A DNA stretch of 9,147 bases from Pirellulales bacterium (GTDB lineage Bacteria; Planctomycetota; Planctomycetia; Pirellulales; JAICIG01), in assembly GCA_025924495.1 (NCBI GenBank), contig JAICIG010000322.1:1-9147 (forward strand), given 5' to 3'. The position numbers and the translations under genes are program-made. Positions 1-6,780 of the stretch are shown here, one piece after another. The notes below the pieces were generated by a model. That model was given only the letters and a program-made list of their open reading frames with translations. It ran no database searches and had not been told where the DNA came from. The first letter of the stretch is position 1; the number at the start of each line of letters is the position of its first letter.

Positions 1-1
1 C

Positions 2-1633
2 ACAGGCGCGCGAACGAGCGAAATACGCCTTTTGGTCGCTGATGATCACCCCGCGATCCGTAGCGGGCTGAAGGCGATTTTCGCGGCCACGGAGATCAAT
101 ATTGTTGGCGAGGCGGTAACGAGCGCCGAGGCCGTGCACAAGGCGATTACCGTGCCGACCGATGTAGTTCTGCTCGACTTGACGTTGCCTGACGGCAACG
201 GCCTCGATGCATTGACCCGCATCAAGGCGGTGCGGCCCGAATTGCCGGTGATAATCTACTCGATGCAGTCCGACGACTTGTCTCGTCGTCGAGCGCTGGC
301 GGCAGGGGCGAGCGATTATCTTGTCAAAGGCATTGCCACGGCGGAAATGGTCGATGCCGTTCGTACCGCGTACAGGTGCGCGGCAGAAGCGCCCCCGCTT
401 AAAAAAAGCCTCGTCACCGCATCAACTTTGGAAAATCATAACGGCACGACTGCTGATTCCGGTTCTTCGGCGCAGGTTCTCCCCGATCAGCTCCGTGGGA
501 CTGGCAACCAGGGGGGCAAAATCCTCGTCGTGGCCGACTGTGTCGACATGCAAGCGAACTTGCAAGACATTCTGCAGCAGGAGGGTTACGAGGTCCATTT
601 CGCCGAGGCGCCAACTGGGGCGCTGCGGCGCGCCGATTGGGCAGAGTTTCAGGTGATTCTGCTCGATGGCAAACTGCGAGGCGTCTCGGCGAACGAGACT
701 TTGACGCAACTTCGAAGGTTGGCTCCCGCTGCGGCGGTCATCATCATGACGGGCTATCTCGACCTGGACAGCGCTCTTGCCGCGCTGCGCCATGGTGCGG
801 CCGATTATTTGCTCAAGCCGATTAACGCTGACGCGCTGCTCGCTGGAATCAGTCGAATTCGCCGTCTGCAGGAGGCCCAGGAGAAGGCCGCGCAATCTCA
901 TCGGCTCGCCGCCATCGGTCAGATGACGGCCATCGTCACGCACGAAGGCCGCAGCGCATTACAACTGGCCCGCGCTAATCTGGAACTGCTGGAATGCGAG
1001 GTGGCGCACCTTCCGCGCGCCGTCCAGTTGCTGGGCCGCGTGCAAAACGCGCAGAACCAATTGCGCCGCTTATTCGATGACGTCCGCGAATTCGCGGCCC
1101 CGCTGGCCTTGGTGCGCGAGCCGTGCAATGTGCGAGCTCTTGTCCGCCGCGCCCTTGAGGAAACTTGCCGCGTTTCGCCGGAACGGACGGTCCGGCTGAC
1201 CGAGCACCTGACCGAACCGGATCCGGTCTGCGACGCCGACCCGTTCCGACTCAATCAAGTATTTCGCAATCTGTTTGAGAATTCTCTGGCAGCCTGTTCC
1301 GATCCCGTGGTGCTATCGGTTCGCTACTCAACAAGCCAGTTGGCTGAAGAAGGTCACGCAATCGAGATTGTCGTCGAGGACAACGGCCCAGGATTCACCG
1401 GCGAGCAACAGCGCCGGCTTTTCGAACCGTTTTATACGACGAAACCCAAGGGCACGGGACTGGGGCTCTCCATTGCACAGCGGATTGTCGAACATCATGG
1501 GGGCCGCCTGGCCGTCGGCCCGGAAAGTTCGTCGGGAGCTCAGTTCATTATCGTCCTGCCCCAAGCGATCGTTGCGCCCGAATCTGCATATGCTGTCGCG
1601 GAAACCAAACGGGACTGCCATGTATCTCCGTAA
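2..1633 (+). CDS. Hybrid sensor histidine kinase with two N-terminal receiver domains (5' truncated)
   Basis: The frame is open to the left edge. Codons before the TTG at 32 read EIRLL, completing the first receiver strand, so the true start lies outside the window. Residues below are numbered from the codon at 32. Receiver 1 (about 1-115) is NarL-like, with acidic pair D4/D5, phospho-acceptor D49 and K99. After a linker of about 45 residues comes receiver 2 (about 162-278), with D212, T240 and K262; its acidic pair is reduced to A168-D169. A helical segment leads to the H-box around H304 (HEGRSAL), then an ATPase domain with N-box N413/N417, G1 box DNGPG (450-454) and G2 box GTGLGL (474-479). 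No membrane segment or DNA-binding domain is visible, so this is a soluble phosphorelay kinase. The H-box Asn of the usual HExRNxL is Ser308. It ends with TAA at 1631-1633. Input signal and partner are unknown. Confidence 0.93.
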   Translation, partial: TGARTSEIRLLVADDHPAIRSGLKAIFAATEINIVGEAVTSAEAVHKAITVPTDVVLLDLTLPDGNGLDALTRIKAVRPELPVIIYSMQSDDLSRRRALAAGASDYLVKGIATAEMVDAVRTAYRCAAEAPPLKKSLVTASTLENHNGTTADSGSSAQVLPDQLRGTGNQGGKILVVADCVDMQANLQDILQQEGYEVHFAEAPTGALRRADWAEFQVILLDGKLRGVSANETLTQLRRLAPAAAVIIMTGYLDLDSALAALRHGAADYLLKPINADALLAGISRIRRLQEAQEKAAQSHRLAAIGQMTAIVTHEGRSALQLARANLELLECEVAHLPRAVQLLGRVQNAQNQLRRLFDDVREFAAPLALVREPCNVRALVRRALEETCRVSPERTVRLTEHLTEPDPVCDADPFRLNQVFRNLFENSLAACSDPVVLSVRYSTSQLAEEGHAIEIVVEDNGPGFTGEQQRRLFEPFYTTKPKGTGLGLSIAQRIVEHHGGRLAVGPESSSGAQFIIVLPQAIVAPESAYAVAETKRDCHVSP

Positions 1634-1752
1634 CAACCAGGTTCAACCGAGTGCTGCCCACAGGAGTGAGCGCGGCCGAACAGCAAGCTAAATGCCCATT
1701 GACCAGCCGGGAGCGCTGGAGGGGCTTCAACGACGTTTCCGCCCGCGATGCC

Positions 1753-1968
1753 ATGACCTTTGACGAAACATATCCCTTAGCCGCACCCCATTTCCAAACT
1801 CCAGACGGCTTCCGAAAAGGAGCCGGCGCGGCCGTAGAGTGCGTGAATTGCGGGCGGAACACCTCGTGGTTCCACAAACAGCTCTGTCTTTACTTCTGCT
1901 CGCCGAATTGTTTTGACCAATACGGCCCCGAATCGCGGAGTGATGGGCTGTCATTGCCGCCCAGCTAG
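1753..1968 (+). CDS. Small FCS/TRASH-like zinc-binding protein (hypothetical)
   Basis: This is a 71-residue frame from ATG 1753. It carries five cysteines: C30-x2-C33, then C45, C49 and C53, with the local sequence FCSPNCFDQY. A CxxC pair followed by FCSxxC is the pattern of FCS/TRASH-type zinc ribbons, which bind a metal and often mediate protein contacts or metal sensing. The rest is short and probably unstructured. A GTG at 1651 in the same frame would give 105 residues, but the extra part is poor in recognisable features. I prefer the ATG, although neither start has a convincing ribosome binding site. It lies 119 bp downstream of the kinase on the same strand, so cotranscription is possible. 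Function is unknown; the cysteine motif is the main reason to believe it is a gene. Confidence 0.5.
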   Translation: MTFDETYPLAAPHFQTPDGFRKGAGAAVECVNCGRNTSWFHKQLCLYFCSPNCFDQYGPESRSDGLSLPPS

Positions 1969-2359
1969 TCGGCCTGGCCCAGACTTGCCCGCTCCGCCGG
2001 AACATATTCGTCCCCTGCCGCCAGCGCCATCTCGCGGGCGTGATGTACGGCGCCAGTTCCCCCGAACCATCAATTAGCCGCAGCCGCTCGCCCGCATCGA
2101 CTTCCTCCAATAATCGCGCCGATTCTATGCCGCGGTCTCCGCTAAGTGCAGCGCACGAACGAAGTCAAATGGATTTCGAGCGGAGATGCCGAACAAACCG
2201 TGATCCCGCGAGCCCACTGGAGTGACACGGAGATCATTCGACGACGTGAACCGTACCACGGCGACCAAGGTGCTCAAGTGTAAAGGCATCACCAAAGCCA
2301 ACCTGCTCATGTAGCCGCCGCTCGCCGAAGAGAGCCATGACGACGAAGACCGCTTCCAT
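1965..2359 (-). pseudogene. Possible decayed minus-strand gene remnants
   Basis: Three separate minus-strand pieces read like protein but lie in different frames or are cut by stops. One is a 41-codon frame from ATG at 2359 to TGA at 2234. One runs 2310-2125 and ends in the residues ALHLAETAA. One, at about 2150-2050, contains the residues LLEEVDAGERLRLIDGSGEL. A shift near the G-run at about 2056-2061 would connect the last piece to a tail containing AREMALAAGDEYVPAERASL, which stops at 1965-1967, just at the end of the convergent zinc-finger gene. Third codon positions in these pieces are GC-rich, as expected of genes in this genome. I could not recognise a family. It may be a pseudogene, sequencing frameshifts, or simply non-coding DNA. 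Confidence 0.22.
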
Positions 2360-2468
2360 TAAATTGAAAGAGACGATCGGCTGCCTCCGATCTAGCGCGG
2401 ATCCATGCGGTCGTCGTCAGCGTCAGCTTCAGGGCGCCCCTGCTGCGCGATGCTGAGACAAGCCATCC

Positions 2469-2473
2469 GGGAG
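2469..2473 (+). promoter_or_regulatory. Ribosome binding site deciding the start of the ModE-ModA fusion
   Basis: GGGAG sits 6 nt before the ATG at 2480. The in-frame ATG at 2405 has no comparable sequence and would add 25 residues of low-complexity Ser/Arg-rich sequence, so 2480 is the better start. Confidence 0.5.
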
Positions 2474-2479
2474 CAATCG

Positions 2480-3595
2480 ATGCCAATCATGGAACGAGCC
2501 TCGCGTCAAACAAGCTGGGGAACCGACTGGACCGTCGAGATGCGAGTGTGGATGCAGCGCGCCGGTCTCGCTATGTTGGATGAGAGCCAGGCGGAATTGC
2601 TAACCGCAATTGATCGAGTCCACAGCATTAGCGCCGCCGCTCGAAGTATCGGCATCTCCTACCGACATGCCTGGAAAATGGTGCAGGCCGCGAATGCGGC
2701 GGCCGGCATTGAACTGGTGGAGGCGGCCGTGGGCGGCGTGCGCGGCGGAGGCGCCAGGCTCACCGATCGCGGGCGCTTCGCGGTCGAAGTGCTGGAACAA
2801 CTCCGCGAAGAACTCCGCGCCAAAGGCGCCGACGCGCTGCGCCGGATTGTCAGTCCGGCAGGAGACGCCGCTTGCACGCTGCATTTGGCAGCCGCAATCA
2901 GCTTACAGGAAGCGGTAGGACAGATCTTGACGGAGTACGCTTTGCTCCGCCCGCTCATTCGCGTGCGCGCCGTATTCGGCGCCTCGAACGAGCTGGCCGA
3001 CCATCTGCAGGCGGGTTCGCCGTGCGACCTGTTCATTTCGGCGGATCCGACACACATCGATCGGCTGATGGAAAAGGGCCTGATCGAACCGCGATCGCGC
3101 CGCGAGTTGGCGGTGAATGGCCTGGCGGCGGTCGGGCCGGTCGGCAAAGCTATGCCTGTCAGGAAAGCGAGCGATCTGCTAAACGCAGCGGTCAAACATG
3201 TCGCACTGGCCGAACCGGCCTGCCCTCTCGGGAAACTCTCGCAGTCGTACCTCGAATCGATTGGCCTTTACGAGGAGCTCCGGTCGAAGGCGATCTTCGT
3301 CGGCAATTCACGAGGCATTCTTGCCGCAATCCAATCCGGCGCCGCCGAGGCAGGACTGGCGTTTGCCAGCGACGCCGCCAAGAGCAATGCATGCAAAATG
3401 TTGTTCCAGGCGCCTGCGGCCCACGTTTCCGCCGAAATCGTAGGGGCCGTATCTCGCCATGCAGGCAGCCCGGATGAAGCGCGGGCTTTGGCCGATTTCT
3501 TCGTCTCGGCGGCCGCGCGGCGGTGCTTCCGCCGTTGTGGGTTTCGACCCATCAAATCGAATCCAGAGCGTGCTGTAGCATCTAGCTCAGACTGA
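2480..3595 (+). CDS. ModE-type winged-helix regulator fused to a ModA-like oxyanion-binding domain
   Basis: The protein has 371 residues from ATG 2480. The N-terminal third is a ModE-like DNA-binding domain: the helix-turn-helix lies at about 49-72 (SISAAARSIGISYRHAW region) and the wing at about 80-99 carries GGVRGGGARLTDRGR, typical of ModE/LysR-like winged helices. The remainder (about 130-360) matches ModA-type periplasmic molybdate-binding proteins: a first strand with AAAISL, then FGASNELADHL, SPCDLFISADP, a VGNSRGILAAIQSG segment, AGLAFASDA, and a C-terminal FRRCGF. There is no signal peptide, so the binding domain must act in the cytoplasm, probably as a ligand sensor in place of the MOP/TOBE domains of classical ModE. 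The ligand is likely molybdate, tungstate or a similar oxyanion (inference). In the YATDA-type motif, where ModA has a ligand-contacting Tyr, this protein has Phe295. No modB/modC or cofactor gene is adjacent. Alternative starts exist at 2489 and 2540. Confidence 0.87.
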   Translation: MPIMERASRQTSWGTDWTVEMRVWMQRAGLAMLDESQAELLTAIDRVHSISAAARSIGISYRHAWKMVQAANAAAGIELVEAAVGGVRGGGARLTDRGRFAVEVLEQLREELRAKGADALRRIVSPAGDAACTLHLAAAISLQEAVGQILTEYALLRPLIRVRAVFGASNELADHLQAGSPCDLFISADPTHIDRLMEKGLIEPRSRRELAVNGLAAVGPVGKAMPVRKASDLLNAAVKHVALAEPACPLGKLSQSYLESIGLYEELRSKAIFVGNSRGILAAIQSGAAEAGLAFASDAAKSNACKMLFQAPAAHVSAEIVGAVSRHAGSPDEARALADFFVSAAARRCFRRCGFRPIKSNPERAVASSSD

Positions 3596-3790
3596 TTCGC
3601 CTGGCTGTAGCAATGCAGACTATCGCCTTCCGGGCGGAGACTGGCCGCGCGAGCGGAAACCAGTTACCGTAAGCAATCTCGGCTATGCCTGGCGTATCGA
3701 CATCCAGGGGGCGTCGCCAGACACACATTGCGCCAAGGCCTGCCGACGAAGAACAATCCCGCTAATTCATTCCGTACCGCTTCCCGCCTG

Positions 3791-3795
3791 TGGAG
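3791..3795 (+). promoter_or_regulatory. Ribosome binding site of the DUF1080 gene
   Basis: TGGAG lies 9 nt before the ATG at 3805, and the protein from that ATG begins directly with a signal peptide, which supports the start. In the 209 bp between the previous stop and this gene I saw no convincing promoter or terminator hairpin. Confidence 0.4.
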
Positions 3796-3804
3796 TAAAT
3801 CGCC

Positions 3805-4635
3805 ATGGCTCATCGCCTCGCCCGCTTGTATCTGGCTCTGGCTGCTATCATTTCGCCGGCACTCGCCGTCGCAGCTCAACCGACCAAAGAACCAATTGCA
3901 CCGCAAAACAAGCCAATTCAGCTTTTCAATGGCCGCGATCTCTCGGGTTGGTACACGTTTCTTAAAGACACAAAATATGAAGACCCGCGCAAAGTGTTCA
4001 CCGTGCATGACGGCATGATCCATATATCGGGCGACGGACTCGGTTGTATTACAACTAAGGACGAATACCGCGACTATCATCTCGTCACCGAGTGGAAATG
4101 GGGCGAGCGAACTTGGGCTAATCGCAAGCAAGCGGCCAAGGATTCAGGCATCCTGGTCCACAGCACGGGCCCCGACGGCGGCTACGGCGGCACGTGGATG
4201 CCATCGATTGAAGCGCAAGTCATCCAAGGCGGTTGCGGAGATTTCGTCATGGTCGCCGGCAATGACGCAAACGGATCGCCCGTGAAGCTGAGCCTGACGG
4301 CCGAAGTCGTCAAAGATCGCGATGGAGAGACCGTGTGGCGCAAACGGGGCGAGAAGCAGACGTTCACCAAAGGCCGAGTGAATTGGTACGGCCGCGATCC
4401 TGATTGGAAAGATGTACTGGGCTTTCGCGGCCCTCAAGAGGTGGAAAAGCCAGACGGCGAATGGAACCGCATGGAAGTGATCTGCGACGGCGACCGCATT
4501 ACGATCCTCGTGAACGGGACGGTCGTCAACGAAGCATCCGATGTCGTCCCTCGCGCCGGGCGCATTCAAATCCAAACGGAACTCGCCGAGATCTACTTCC
4601 GCAAAGTCGAACTGCATCCGATCGAGAAAAAATAG
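3805..4635 (+). CDS. Secreted DUF1080 protein (3-keto-disaccharide hydrolase family)
   Basis: The protein has 276 residues with a clear signal peptide: hydrophobic core about 8-22, likely cleavage after AVAA at residue 24. The mature part is a single DUF1080 domain, a concanavalin-like jelly roll. It shows the family opening LFNGRDLSGW (40-49), then YRDYHLVTEWKWG (88-100), DSGILVHS (113-120), the IEAQVIQGGCGDF segment (135-147), and the closing strands with AGRIQIQTELAEIYFRKVEL (251-270). Characterised members cleave 3-keto-glycosides, made when a dehydrogenase oxidises a sugar at C3. The true substrate here cannot be read from sequence. The protein probably acts in the periplasm or outside the cell. 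The next gene starts 64 bp downstream on the same strand, also encoding an exported carbohydrate-type protein, so the two are likely one operon. Confidence 0.92.
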   Translation: MAHRLARLYLALAAIISPALAVAAQPTKEPIAPQNKPIQLFNGRDLSGWYTFLKDTKYEDPRKVFTVHDGMIHISGDGLGCITTKDEYRDYHLVTEWKWGERTWANRKQAAKDSGILVHSTGPDGGYGGTWMPSIEAQVIQGGCGDFVMVAGNDANGSPVKLSLTAEVVKDRDGETVWRKRGEKQTFTKGRVNWYGRDPDWKDVLGFRGPQEVEKPDGEWNRMEVICDGDRITILVNGTVVNEASDVVPRAGRIQIQTELAEIYFRKVELHPIEKK

Positions 4636-4687
4636 CGACGGCCGGCAAGTTCGCCAGCCATCGCCTGTTCTTCATGCTCAACCTCCC

Positions 4688-4691
4688 GGAG
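4688..4691 (+). promoter_or_regulatory. Ribosome binding site deciding the start of the sialidase-like gene
   Basis: GGAG is 8 nt before ATG 4700. The same frame is open back to 4541, but that extension overlaps the DUF1080 gene, lacks family features and would bury the signal peptide. Confidence 0.55.
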
Positions 4692-4699
4692 ACGGAAGC

Positions 4700-5692
4700 A
4701 TGCAAAAGTTCTTTATCGCGCTCGTTTTTCTTGCCACCGCTGCGGCGGCTGCCCGCAGCGCCGAGCCGACGCTTAGCGCGGAAACGATCAGCGTCCGCAA
4801 GATATGGGATCGCGCTCCGCACAACGCCTTTACCGACCTGATCCGGTACCGGGACCATTGGTATTGCGTATTTCGCGAAGGCAAAGCGCATGTGTCGCCC
4901 GACGGCGCTCTGCGGGTCATCGTCTCGGCGGATGGAGAAACTTGGGAAAGCGCCGCGCTGTTAACATCGGAAACCGCCGACCTCCGCGATGCCAAGCTCT
5001 CGGTGACTCCCGACGGACGCCTGATGCTGATCGGCGCCGGCGCCTGGCACGAGCCGCAGCCCGCCACGCACCAATCGCTGGCCTGGTTCTCCGAGGACGG
5101 GCGCTCATGGAGCGAAGCGGTGGAGATCGGCGAGCCTGACATGTGGCTCTGGCGGGCGACCTGGCATAAAGGCAACGCCTACGGCATTGGTTACGACACA
5201 AGCAAGGACCGCCGGATCGCGAGGCTCTACCACAGCGCTGACGGGCGCAAGTGGGAAACGCTGGTCTCGGACCTGTTCGACAAAGGCTATCCCAACGAAT
5301 CCGCCTTGTTGTTCGATGCTCAGGACAACTGCCTTTGTTTGCTGCGGCGCGATGCCGATACGCGCACCGCTCAGCTCGGCAGCTCAAAGCCTCCTTATAC
5401 GCAGTGGCATTGGAAAGATCTCGGCCAAGCGGTCGGCGGCCCCAACATGATCCGACTGCCGGGCGGACAGATTGTCGCCGCCACGCGACTTTACGAGGGC
5501 AAGGTCCGCACCTCGCTGAGTTGGGTAAACCCTGAGGCAGGCGAGATGAAAGAGTTTCTGCCGCTTCCGTCGAGTGGCGACACGAGCTATGCCGGGCTTG
5601 CCTGGCACGATGGACTCCTGTGGGTCAGCTACTACTCGTCGCACGAGACGAAGACGAGCATCTATCTCGCCAAAGTCAAATTCGCGGAATAA
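4700..5692 (+). CDS. Secreted sialidase-like (BNR/Asp-box) beta-propeller protein
   Basis: The protein has 330 residues. The N-terminus is a signal peptide (MQKFFIALVF followed by an Ala-rich stretch, cleavage near residue 21). The mature part has three Asp-boxes of the form S-x-D-G-x-x-W: 76-82, 131-137 and 179-185. These are the hallmark of sialidase-fold six-bladed propellers. The opening NAFTDLIRYRDHWYCVFREG (42-61) supplies an Arg at 59, a typical position for a ligand-binding arginine in this fold, and R152 lies after a WLW motif. Length fits a single propeller without extra domains. Family members range from true exo-sialidases to glycan-binding or other hydrolase-like proteins; the full sialidase arginine triad and catalytic Tyr/Glu pair could not be confirmed by eye, so activity on sialic acid is not claimed. 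It follows the DUF1080 gene and ends 21 bp from a convergent gene. Confidence 0.85.
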   Translation: MQKFFIALVFLATAAAAARSAEPTLSAETISVRKIWDRAPHNAFTDLIRYRDHWYCVFREGKAHVSPDGALRVIVSADGETWESAALLTSETADLRDAKLSVTPDGRLMLIGAGAWHEPQPATHQSLAWFSEDGRSWSEAVEIGEPDMWLWRATWHKGNAYGIGYDTSKDRRIARLYHSADGRKWETLVSDLFDKGYPNESALLFDAQDNCLCLLRRDADTRTAQLGSSKPPYTQWHWKDLGQAVGGPNMIRLPGGQIVAATRLYEGKVRTSLSWVNPEAGEMKEFLPLPSSGDTSYAGLAWHDGLLWVSYYSSHETKTSIYLAKVKFAE

Positions 5693-5713
5693 TTGCGCCG
5701 ACCTCATCTGCGG

Positions 5714-6733
5714 TCAATCATCGTCCGGCGTTTCGCGAACAACCTTTTGCCACGTTCGCTCGTCGGCAGAGGCGAGAATCGCCAGGTTGACTCGTAGCGT
5801 TTGCACGGCTTCCTGCAGGCTGCACAGCGGCCTCGCTCCTGCGTCCAGCAAGTCCAGAAACGCCTGCGCCTGATCCACGAACAGCGAGTCTCTTTCGAGC
5901 GAACTGAAGGTCTCGTCGTGCCATTCGGCGCCGGGCTCAGCAGCCCAGCGCCAGCGGTGCTTGTGATATTCAAAGCGAACGATGCCCCGGCTGCAGACCA
6001 CGCTGATCGTCGATTCGTTGGCCGCCTGGTGCTGGTTGAGACTATAGCACCCCATCACTCGGCCGTGACGCGCCAGCACATGGACCGTATCTTCCACCTC
6101 GACTCCTTCCAGGGCGAGGTGATCGATGTCGGCAACGACCGAGTCAATCGGTCCTACGAGCCATTCGGCCGCGTTCATGACATGCGTCAAGGCGTCCTGG
6201 ACGGCGCCGCCGCCCGTGGCGCGATCCTTGTAATAGATCTCGCGATAGGCAGGACGATAGAACGGAAAATGCTGCCCGCTGCTGGCAATGATCTCGAGAG
6301 GATCGCCAAATCGGCCGCTGCGGATCGCGTCGCGCATGGCCGCCAAGACCGGATGCGCACGATAGACGTAGGCGACTGCCGCTTTCAAACTGCGACGAGC
6401 AATCAGTCGGCTGAGCGACTCGATCCCCTCCAGCGTCGTGCTCAGCGGTTTCTCTATTAATAGGTGCACACCTGCCTGTGCTGCGCCCTCGGCAATTGCG
6501 ATATGCAGATGGGCCGGCGTGCAGACCACGACGGCTTCCGGCTGGTCCGCGAGCGCAGATTGGAGGTTGTCGAATGATTTCGGGATTTTGTAGCGGTCGG
6601 CAATCGTCCGGCGCAATTCGGCATTTAACTCGCAAATGGAAACCTCGGCCCGCCCCGTCGCCAGAAAACAGCGTGCATGGCGCTCGCCAATGGAACCGAC
6701 GCCAACAATCAAAATCCGTTTTGGAGAACTCAT
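5714..6733 (-). CDS. Gfo/Idh/MocA family NAD(P)-dependent oxidoreductase
   Basis: The protein has 339 residues. The N-terminal Rossmann fold begins at once, with ILIVGVGSIGERHAR (7-21), the GxGxxG dinucleotide motif. VVVCTPAHLH (68-77) and the family signature EKP (94-96) follow; the lysine of that motif is catalytic or substrate-contacting in the family. The C-terminal alpha/beta domain has GGGAVQDALTHVMNAAEWL (174-192), where D180 and H184 sit in the usual active-site D-x3-H pattern. Members oxidise or reduce a sugar or cyclitol hydroxyl using NAD(P). No signal peptide or twin-arginine motif is present, so it is cytoplasmic. It starts 47 bp downstream of the propeller gene on the same strand, so the two are probably cotranscribed; it converges with the sialidase-like gene. 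The exact substrate is unknown; a 3-keto-forming role is suggested only by the DUF1080 neighbour. Confidence 0.93.
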   Translation of the reverse strand: MSSPKRILIVGVGSIGERHARCFLATGRAEVSICELNAELRRTIADRYKIPKSFDNLQSALADQPEAVVVCTPAHLHIAIAEGAAQAGVHLLIEKPLSTTLEGIESLSRLIARRSLKAAVAYVYRAHPVLAAMRDAIRSGRFGDPLEIIASSGQHFPFYRPAYREIYYKDRATGGGAVQDALTHVMNAAEWLVGPIDSVVADIDHLALEGVEVEDTVHVLARHGRVMGCYSLNQHQAANESTISVVCSRGIVRFEYHKHRWRWAAEPGAEWHDETFSSLERDSLFVDQAQAFLDLLDAGARPLCSLQEAVQTLRVNLAILASADERTWQKVVRETPDDD

Positions 6734-6780
6734 GCCAAGCGTTCCAATTGATGCCGATCAGGACGTCGAGCAGACCTTTT

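Noticed and set aside
2040..2225. Plus-strand frame of 61 codons
   Set aside because: Ser/Arg/Pro-rich composition typical of an antisense shadow; no motif, no ribosome binding site.
2337..2456. Plus-strand frame of 39 codons beginning MTTKTASIKLKETIG
   Set aside because: Short, no homology recognised, no good ribosome binding site; probably chance.
2405..2479. Longer start for the ModE-ModA fusion
   Set aside because: The added 25 residues are Ser/Arg-rich with no ribosome binding site, while GGGAG precedes ATG 2480.
2659..3195. Minus-strand 178-codon frame opposite the ModE-ModA gene
   Set aside because: Ser/Ala/Arg-rich shadow of a strongly supported gene.
4541..4699. Upstream in-frame extension of the sialidase-like gene
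   Set aside because: It overlaps the DUF1080 coding sequence, has no family features and would place the signal peptide inside the protein; ATG 4700 has its own GGAG.
5693..5713. Bidirectional terminator between the convergent genes
   Set aside because: The 21 bp gap contains no stem-loop with a T-run on either strand.
5801..6460. Plus-strand frame of 219 codons
   Set aside because: Lies entirely within the well-supported Gfo/Idh/MocA gene on the other strand and shows no domain.
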